Assembly (NCBI GenBank): GCA_030998015.1
Contig: JARWMV010000240.1
Coordinates: 558,001-622,000 of the forward strand
Source: Ceratorhiza oryzae-sativae
Taxonomy: Eukaryota; Basidiomycota; Agaricomycetes; Cantharellales; Ceratobasidiaceae
Length of the DNA: 64,000 nucleotides
Reading direction: 5' to 3'
The notes under the pieces were generated by a model. That model was given only the letters and a program-made list of their open reading frames with translations, was not told the DNA's origin and searched no databases. Positions 56,153 to 64,000 of the stretch are shown one piece after another (position 1 is the stretch's first letter; each line of letters starts with the position of its first letter). Both the position numbers and the translations under genes were made by a program.

Positions 56153-58608
56153 ATGAGCGCCGACATCAAACGCGAGCCCTCGACAGAGGCTGACAAACGC
56201 GAGTTCTCCCACCATGACCAATCGTCCGACACCGATGATTATGACCGTATGTGCTCTCGCCGACGCAGCAAACGCTATATCAGACCACATTTACAGCCAA
56301 AAACAAGTTGCATCTCGCTCAGTCGAACGTCAACGCCAAATTGGCCAACCCCCTTGCCGGCATACCCCACGCCAAGCTTGAAGAACAGTTAGTCATTTTC
56401 AGCATATCCGCCGACCGAGCTCCATCCTAATCGCCGCGTCCTAGAGCACTCAAGTTTGCTCACTCGTACAACCTCTCTGAGGACGCTGATGTGATCCGCA
56501 AGGGCGCACTCGTCGCTCAGGACCCGCTCGGTAAGGCGTTACCTCGTCTATGGGACAAGCGACTCGTATTTATTTCTCAATAGCATTCGAATCCCTTACT
56601 CAACTTTCGGAGGAAGACAAGGCGGAGCTTCGACGTGAACAAACGCACCGATGGGACCAGCCAAAGACCTTGTACTACCTCGTCGCACTGTGTTCGCTCG
56701 CTGCGGCTGTTCAAGGGATGGATGAAACCGTCATCAACGGTGCAAATCTCTTCTGGCCCAGCCAGTTTGGTCTCCACCCCGACGATAAGGCGAACCCAAA
56801 CTCTGGACGCGACCAGTGGATTCTTGGTTTGGTTGCCGGCGCTCCTTATGTGCGTTCAGCCATACCTTCTGTCTTATCGAGGCTGATTTTATCTGCAGCT
56901 TTGCTGCGCCGTCTTGGGCTGCTGGCTTACCGACCCTATGAATCGTCTCTTTGGCCGTCGTGGCACTATATTTATTACTGCTGCCTTGTCTTGGCTTACC
57001 TGTTTCTGGCAAGGTGTCACCAATTCTTGGCCGCACCTTTTCGTGAGTACCCTCAAACTTGGTTTCAACTGCGATCAACGCCACTGACTGCGCCATCTGC
57101 TAGGCGGCTCGCTTCGTGCTCGGACTTGGTATTGGCCCTAAGTCGTCCACTGTGCCCGTGTATGCTGCCGAGTGCGCGCCAGCGCCCATCCGTGGCGCGT
57201 TGGTCATGATGTGGCAAATGTGGACGGCGTTTGGAATCATGTTGGGTTTCGTCACCGACCTTGCGTTCTATCATGTCAAGGACACAAACCATATCACAGG
57301 TCTGAACTGGCGCCTGATGCTTGGGAGTGTGAGTTGGACTGAATATAGGTGACAGCATATATCCTAATTCGCTTGTCCTAGGCCGGTGTCCCAGCCATTA
57401 TCGTCATGATTCAGGTCTACATGTGCCCAGAGTCTCCTCGTTGGTTGATGGGCAAGGGTCGGTATCCACAGGCCTTTGAATCGCTCTGCCGTCTACGAAA
57501 GACGAAGCTTATGGCTGCCCGTGATTTGTACTGTATGAGCCATTGTCCTTGAGCGCTTTCACGAACCTGATTTTCCGCCCAACAGATATCCATACACTCC
57601 TCGTGGCTGAAAAGAAGTCAAGCCCAGCGGAAAACTACGCTTCTTCGAACTATTCACCATCGGGCGCAACCGCCGTGCATCCCTCGCTTCATTTATTGTT
57701 ATGTTTATGCAACAGTTCTGTGGCGTCAACGTTATTGCGTACTACTCCAGCACCGTCTTCAGCCAGGCCGGCTTGGGCGATATCGAGGCGATTCTTGGTT
57801 CCTGGGGGTTCGGCATGCTCAACTTTTTGTTTGCCATCCGGCTGTGTACACAATTGATACATTTGGTCGTCGTTTCTTGCTCTTGACGACTTTCCCGGCC
57901 ATGTCGGCTTGCTTGCTGCTGACTGGTATGGCATTGTAAGTATGTGCTCCGAGATTTGGATCACTTGGCATGCTCATTGTGTTTGCATAGCTTCATCGAG
58001 AATACGCACGCTCGCACAGGCGTTGTTGCCGCTGGAATGTACATCTTTACGATTTTCTATTCTCCTGGAGAGGGACCTGTGCCTTTTACTGTAAGCTTTG
58101 GATTGATGGTACCATCCGCCTGTGCTGACAGATTTTTGCAATGCAGTACTCTGCCGAGGCATTCCCTCTCTATGTGCGCGACCTTGGGATGTCCTTTGCC
58201 ACGGCCACGACCTGGTTCTTCAACTTTATCGTCGCGATCACTTTCCCTCGCCTACTGGGTGCATTCAAGCCACAGGGTGCGTTTGGGTGGTACGCTGCAT
58301 GGAAGTAAGTCCATTTGGCGACTTTAACCAAGATGTTTCGCTAACGGATAATGAATCGCAGCATTATCGGATGGTTTCTCATCCTGTTGTTCGTTCCCGA
58401 GACCAAGGCACTCTCGCTGGAAGAGCTCGACCAGGTATTTTCCGTCCCAACACGCACGCATGCAAGGTATCAGCTCCGCGAGATTCCGATTTGGATACAC
58501 CGCAACATTCTCGGCAGAAAGAATGTGGAGCGTCAACCGAGGTTGTATGAGCACGAAGACAATGGCACGACCAAGACGTATGCACCCCCTGGTGCGGGCC
58601 ATGCATGA
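56153..58608 (+). CDS. MFS sugar/polyol transporter (SP family), two frameshifts
   Basis: A plasma-membrane 12-helix sugar porter. It begins [20 protein letters not shown] with a long hydrophilic N-terminus ([16 protein letters not shown]). The helices follow: [40 protein letters not shown] and [20 protein letters not shown]. The conserved [12 protein letters not shown] closes the first half. The second half has [40 protein letters not shown] and [17 protein letters not shown]. It ends APPGAGHA at 58608. Conserved blocks on either side of about 57613 (before [20 protein letters not shown]) and about 57839 (before [15 protein letters not shown]) need one added base each, both in short homopolymers. 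About ten introns. Substrate unknown; the sequence suits a hexose or polyol carrier. Confidence 0.88.
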
Positions 58609-58844
58609 ATGATTGACTTTGCTACTATGTGTGGGTTGTATCAGAATGTCTGCTTGTGCTCTTTCTTCTTTGCTTTGAGACTCGATGGAGAGCCTTGAGG
58701 TTGTATCAGTACTAGTGTCAATCCTGTAATGCATTGAAAGGATATTTGATTTCAATTTGTGCCGGTGTGGCCTTTTGATTTTGGTTCCTGAGCAAACTTC
58801 AACGAGGGATAGCGAATCAAGGATGATGGCTAGGAAAATAAAAT

Positions 58845-60024
58845 TTAACCAGGGGGCAAGAGGCTTGCGTCGACCGCAGCGCTCTCCTCTATGATGGGCT
58901 CCTCGTCTTCGGTGAGACGTTGATCGGTGTGCGGGGCATCACCATTGAACCTGTACGAATGGTCAGTACGTGTGAAAACAGGACAGACCGAGACAAGCCT
59001 CACCAGTCCGCGCGCTCTCGAGGATACCAAACGGTTTGATCAAGCTCAAAAACGCATTTACACGGGTCGTCTTGCCGCTCATCTCCACGATCACGCTGTT
59101 CTCGCTCACATCCACGATTTTCGCACCAAACTGGTCGGCCAGAGTCCTAATCGCGGCCAAATGCTCCGATTTGCGACGGAGGGCGTCGGACATGCTCAAG
59201 GGGGGCGGGGAGCTGGATTCCGAGGTCGGATGTGGGGTGTGAGGGACCGTGCCGGATGCTTCAAACGTGTGGACGAGTGTGGACTCCCGTTCGAATGTAG
59301 GATCGCGGCGAGCATCGTGTGTGGGACCGCCCTGGAGCTGATCTTCGAGGTATTCTGGACCGAGGATGGAGACTTTGACGAGGACGAGCTCGCGATTGAT
59401 GACCTTGGTGTTTGTGTAGTCTAAAACTGCCCAGACGGGGACCTGTTTGTGCATTTGTTAGTGCCCGATTCGGATATTGGATAAGACTCTGCGAAAGGCG
59501 TACGAGATCTTCGAGTTGCCGCCTAGCCTGCTCGACCACTCCGTCTTGACCACTCAAAACAATACACATCCGCGATAGATCTCGAATCTCGGTTCGACAG
59601 ACGACGAGCGAGTCAATGTTGAACCCGCGCCCAGCGAGAATACCAGATACTCGAGAAAGCACCCCGGGTTCGTTTTGGACGAGACAGTTTAGGAAGTGTC
59701 TAGGCACATAAATGAAATTTAATTTGGGACGGGCTGGGGCGTGTTTGGTGCTACACACTTTTTGAACGGCTCCAAGCTCGGCGGAGGTGTATTATACAAG
59801 ATGTTCGTGACGGCCTCTTCAGCTGTTCTCGAGCGAGGAATCTGGGTCGCTGGGAGAGGCGGCGGGACATATCGTCGCTGAGCCGACTTGTAGACGAGTG
59901 CCGAGGTCGAGTCTTCGATGGGTGGCGGGGGCTTGTTGCTTTCTTTCGCTCTGACTGCACTGGAGGAGATTGCACGCTGCCATGATTGGCGTCCGAGCAG
60001 CGCCCGGCGGACAGCGAGCGACAT
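58845..60024 (-). CDS. ILV6: Acetolactate synthase regulatory (small) subunit, mitochondrial
   Basis: Controls the branched-chain amino acid enzyme acetolactate synthase and gives valine feedback. The start at 60024 yields an amphipathic, basic mitochondrial presequence (MSLAVRRALLGRQSWQRAIS). After an intron comes the ACT domain: HFLNCLVQNEPGVLSRVSGI, LAGRGFNIDSLVVCRTEIRD and LSRMCIVLSGQDGVVEQARR. Then VPVWAVLDYTNTKVINRELV and VKVSILGPEYLEDQL, a fungal insertion rich in Ser/Pro, and FGAKIVDVSENSVIVEMSGK. It ends DASLLPPG, stop at 58845. Frames are intact. The symbol follows the yeast ortholog. Confidence 0.92.
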
Positions 60025-60539
60025 GATGAGAGGTGTGGGGGGCGAGTCACAAAAGTTGAAAGTTGTAACGTGATGTGCGCGGTAACGTCGGCGTTCGGAC
60101 TTGCACGGCGATTGCTTCATGTGGCTCGTGGCGCTCCCGTTCGGGAGCCGTTGTTCAATAACCTTAGAGTTAAATATTAATTTGAATGATAATAGGTTTG
60201 AGTGATAATTACGAATATTTTGGTATTCGGCCAGCATCATTTATTTGCCACTTTTGAAGGACCTTGGTATTCCCTGATTTACAGAGCAAAAGCCAATATT
60301 GAAAAGCAGGGATCCGAGTCAGAATATAAATTAGGTCTTATTCAGTTACTAGGCAAAGTACTACAGCGACGAGCCGTGAGGTAAACCTTGGGTCGCATCC
60401 ACTTAGCGACCAATTAATCTAAAATGGATATCAACGCCACTCACGTGATACCCATAAATACACACGTGATCTTGTTATTGCCCTGGAACTGGACTCGACC
60501 ACAACGACCGCATACACTTGCCTCTCAGCTTGACCCCTG
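60025..60539. other. Intergenic, divergent promoters
   Basis: About 515 bases between the divergent ILV6 and MYND genes. AT-rich centre, no coding signal. Confidence 0.45.
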
Positions 60540-63168
60540 ATGTCGGGTGCACTTGCTAAAGAAATTGCCGCAGTTAACGGATTTCTCGCGACTGCGGATA
60601 TCATCCGCACCAACCTCAAGCTGCCTGGTGTGTGCTCCCTCATCAAGTAGATCGCTGTTGTTCTGACTCAGTTCTAGACTTGTCTACCTCTTCTGGACTT
60701 CGCCAGGTTGCACGTTCTCCACACAAGGTCTACCCGCGTCTTGAAAAGGCGTATACAGATCACTTGAAGGATCCACTTGTTCTTGGTGCAATTGCACTCA
60801 TATGGGGAAGGATTTGGACGGAGCGCAGGGCTCGCGAGTCACTCTATGAAACAGGCATGTGCACCATTAACCATCTGTGCTTACTGTTACTGAATTTGAA
60901 TAGGTTTTCTAATCAATATTATTCGGCTTGTCACAACTACCCCCGAATGTCGGACGCCTGCACTTCAAGCACTTGCTACGATCGTCCACCACGCGTCTCA
61001 ACCCGTCTTGACAGATATCGCACACCGTACTACACGAACTCTCCTTTTGCTCCTTCGTTCAGATGGAGAGCCCTCTCGTGTGCACGAGCTTTGCATAATC
61101 ATCCTCACCCACGCGATCGCACCACCTCAGTCAATCGAGGTTTGTCGTACCGATGGCGTCGACTTTTCATCCCTTATACACTCCTTGACGCGCGCCGCAC
61201 ATCGGCCGAATGCCACCCAGACGATGCAAGCCCATCTTCTCGGCTTTCTTCGCGCGACGGCCAGCCGATTGTACTTTAACATGTTGCGGATCCCTCAACC
61301 GTTCATTTCCTCGTCGCACAATTCTCGAGCACGAATTTCGACACACGTGGCACTGCACTGCTTGCTCTCAATGACCTCCATGCTTCGGGTGCTGAACACG
61401 AACGCTCGTCATGGGATCCCAACGCGTACTACAAAGCCGCCCTCAAAGCCCAAACGGACCTCCCCGAAGAACTCATCGAGCGAATGGAAGTGCACATTGG
61501 AAGTGTCATGCAAAATGATATCTATGTCAATGTTCGCGCGACCGACGAATTTCAAGAGGCGATGACCGATGTTCTCGAGGACAAGGATATGTATGCCCTC
61601 GCCAAGCGGTTGTACGCTATGGTTCTTGCGACCGAGTCGAGCGTGCCCCAAGGCGCTTTTAGGGGAAAGGATGGTGAATTGCTCTCGACAGAGGTTGTGG
61701 GACTGCCCTTCTCGTCGTTTGTGGATGCCCTACACCATGCTGCACAGACGATTCGTGCCCGAGGAGTCCCAAACGAGGCTATTGCAGCAGATACATTGGA
61801 CGTCAAGTACGCGCTCCTAACCCGAGATTATGCTAGCGTACGCAGGATATGTGCCGAGCGATCGAATCCGATCCACACGTCGGGTTTTTCTATTACGCAC
61901 TTGTCCTGTCTGCTGGTTCTTCTAGCGGAGACCCCAACTTGCGTCGGATGCCGACTGCCGAACGACTCAAGCTGGCCAAACGCGGGTTGATGTGTGATGG
62001 CAGCACCGCTTATGTGCGACTCGGGCTCCACAAGGTCGCGGCTGAATGTGCCTACAAACTCGGGATGGATCGTTTGAAGGCAGCTGCCGGGCCACCCATG
62101 GGCCCTGTAGATGCAGTGCATCACACCGGGTCTGAGACAGAGAGTGAAGACGAAGAGCTTTCGCCGCGCAAGAAGTTGCAAGCGTATACGGAAGCGATCG
62201 TGTTCTTGACGAGTGCCTTGGACGACGCCAAGGCGTACACAAAGGGCGCGCCTTTGGATTACAGGCTACATAAGAATGTCTTGCTGTTGCAGATAGTGTT
62301 GAATATTGCGTTGGAGGGCACCCGCGTTCCCAGTCTCCAAGTACGTCACGTATCTGAGCTCTAGAACGGATCTGAACTTGCCGCATCCAGAAAGCGATTG
62401 CTCAACTGTCCGATGTAGATCAGCTCTACACAACTCTGTACGGAAGCATCCCCAAATCTCAATCGCGCCTAACGGTAGACATCATTATCTCCAACTGGGA
62501 AACGGCACAACAAGAATGGGACACTCTTCTGCGCAAGTTTGATAGTCGCGTGCCGACCGGCGTTTCCACTCTTACCCATAATCGCCTGGACGAACATGAC
62601 CTTATGGGAGAACTTGAACCCGAAATGGGTGGAAGTGGGCTAGGTCGACCGCCAACTTACATATCTACGCTCGAGATACCCTTCACAAACCTTGGGGGAG
62701 GGATTCAATTGGATCCGATCCAAGAGAGGGAAGAGCAGAGCATGCGCCAGGCGTACGCGGCACTCGCAGCCTGGATGGAGGGTGCACCATCGACGAGGAT
62801 CTCGTCAAACATTGGAGATTCGCTGGTTACGCCCATATCGGCTACACCCATCACACCATCTCCCATTACTCCCCATGCCACATCGCCCCATACGCCGTCT
62901 CTCACACCATGTCCGCTCGATCGTCGCCCATTTGTGGACGCCCAAACAGTCTCAGTCTTACAGTTTAAGTGCTTCGCCTGTGGGAACCCGAGTGACGGAA
63001 GCGAACTCAAGACATGTAGCGGATGCAGGAGGACCAAGTATTGTGATGAAGTTTGGTTAGTTTTTTGCTATATCGACGACGGTTATGAGGCTGATTTTTT
63101 TTTATTGTAGCCAAAAGAAGCACTGGGTGAATGGACATGGGGACGAGTGTCTGACGACGATGATTTAA
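60540..63168 (+). CDS. C-terminal MYND zinc-finger protein with helical repeat-like N-terminus, two frameshifts
   Basis: It begins MSGALAKEIAAVNGFLATAD. A helical, armadillo-like first half follows: GLRQVARSPHKVYPRLEKAY, GFLINIIRLVTTTPECRTPA and LQALATIVHHASQPVLTDIA. The middle is charged and alpha-helical (ERMEVHIGSVMQNDIYVNVR). The C-terminus is Thr/Pro-rich, then the MYND finger FKCFACGNPSDGS...LKTCSGCRRTKYCDEVCQKK and HWVNGHGDEC, split by an intron, with stop at 63166. The intron at 60855-60903 starts with GC. Frames need one added base near 61285 (before ADPSTVHFLVAQFSS) and near 61837 (before the IESDPHVGFFYYALVL block). Probably a protein-interaction factor; no catalytic domain seen. 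Confidence 0.8.
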
Positions 63169-63429
63169 GAGTTGTGTTTATGCAGGCCATTGGACAATTT
63201 TGGGTTGTAGGGGCATACCCTACTTGGTTTCTCTATTTACTCTTTTGCATTTGTGGATGGAAATTGAATTGTTTGTTTTTCGACTCGCTGTGATATTTCG
63301 AGCCTAGACTCCGAGGAAACTTTGGGCATGTCCGGGCGTGGAGTTTCCGTAGTGGCGGTTGCACTCCAGCCTGGTTTATAACTACTCGAGCGGTCAGCGG
63401 CGCTGGCATCTCAGATTGAATTATTTTAT
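63169..63429. other. Intergenic / possible 3' exon
   Basis: Mostly 3' flank of the MYND gene. On the minus strand a spliced end LECNRHYGNSTPGHAQSFLG is conceivable but unproven. Confidence 0.3.
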
Positions 63430-63708
63430 TTACTCACTTTGATGCGTTGACTCCAAAATCGCAGGCTGTGTGGCTTGCGCCTGTGTAGGGCCAAGTTCAA
63501 GTGGATCGGGGAGTGAAGTACTGTTACCCTTGCCCTCCGGACCGGCGTTGCGACCAGTTGGGTCGGGTGACTGGGAGACTTCCGTAGCTGATATCTCACT
63601 TCGAGGGCGAAGTTGTCGTTTAGAGGCAAACCTTTGACGGTACTTGGTGATATTTGTCTTTGTGGAAAACCCCAAGGGCCCTCGTGGGGTAAAGCATGCA
63701 CCGCGCAC
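63430..63708 (-). CDS. Hypothetical, possible exon of a gene extending off either side
   Basis: Two frames are open over the same span on the minus strand. One reads KYRQRFASKRQLRPRSEISA with a polar Ser/Pro/Thr-rich continuation. A GTGAGT donor at its end could join a terminal exon near 63310-63380. No known domain. 63709-64000 shows nothing further that I can support. Confidence 0.25.
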   Translation of the reverse strand: MRGACFTPRGPLGFSTKTNITKYRQRFASKRQLRPRSEISATEVSQSPDPTGRNAGPEGKGNSTSLPDPLELGPTQAQATQPAILESTHQSE

Positions 63709-64000
63709 TCATCCTTAGGCGAATTGAAATCATGCTAGCAGAGTGCCCAGTGACCCGAGAGATAGACACCTAGTGCAATTGATATTATGGGATTTGACTG
63801 ACCTGATAGCCGGATATATGGCGAATGAGCCGCTTAGTTTGGTGTGTGCAGTTTGGTAGGCCCTCCATGTGTGTGGTCCAAATGCAGTGGCTCTGGCGAG
63901 GCGATGGATGGTGTGGTGGGTTATTGGGCCGCAAATCAGAACAGAACTCTATTACGTGAGTCTAGACCCCCACCTCTTGGTGATTTTTCCATGAAAGGCT

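Overview
This window looks like basidiomycete nuclear DNA, most probably from an Agaricomycete of the Rhizoctonia/Ceratobasidium kind. The genes are split by many 48-70 nt GT-AG introns and are densely packed on both strands. They include families I associate with those fungi: Zn2Cys6 regulators with a fungal C-terminal domain, FunK1-type kinase relics, a chitin-binding/DM9 protein and secreted Cys-rich proteins. The genus is an inference from remembered family patterns; no search was run. Exon joins were worked out by eye from splice sites and conserved motifs.

Layout. 1-4.2 kb: two tandem paralogous Zn2Cys6 transcription factors (minus; the first runs off the left edge). 4.7-6.8 kb: an ArsB/NhaD-type membrane transporter. 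7.3-8.7 kb: a CBM5/12-like + DM9 (DUF3421) protein. 9.9-12.4 kb: a small Ser-rich protein and a single-pass membrane protein. 12.4-16.4 kb: gene-poor, with a FunK1 kinase relic near 15 kb. 16.4-19.3 kb: NAD kinase. 19.6-21.8 kb: two tandem glycine-rich RRM proteins. 22.5-28.6 kb: a divergent cytochrome P450 / secreted GMC oxidoreductase pair. 29-30.6 kb: little coding, with a MITE-like inverted repeat. 30.7-33.6 kb: PGM2-type phosphopentomutase/phosphoglucomutase. 33.9-35.3 kb: dynactin subunit dynamitin. 35.7-45.1 kb: one very long Pro/Glu/Val/Ala-rich gene whose 3' end encodes what looks like a truncated Argonaute N domain. 45.4-47.4 kb: adenylosuccinate lyase. 47.4-52.9 kb: gene-poor, with transposase and kinase relics. 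52.9-55 kb: a secreted thaumatin-like Cys-rich protein and its decayed paralog. 56.2-58.6 kb: MFS sugar transporter. 58.8-60.0 kb: acetolactate synthase regulatory subunit. 60.5-63.2 kb: MYND-finger protein.

The intact genes are mostly housekeeping: NADPH supply, purine, branched-chain amino acid and pentose/hexose phosphate metabolism, and dynein transport. Between them lie fast-evolving accessory genes: secreted oxidase, P450, secreted Cys-rich proteins and carbohydrate-binding protein. Three things stand out. First, splicing is unusual: seven GC-AG introns, micro-exons of 8, 16 and 17 nt and possibly 3 nt, and a coding exon that is only ATG. Second, conserved reading frames are interrupted by single-base indels at about fourteen places, mostly a base missing from a short homopolymer, which suggests uncorrected assembly errors rather than mass gene death. 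Third, an Argonaute N-domain fragment is fused in frame to a giant low-complexity protein.
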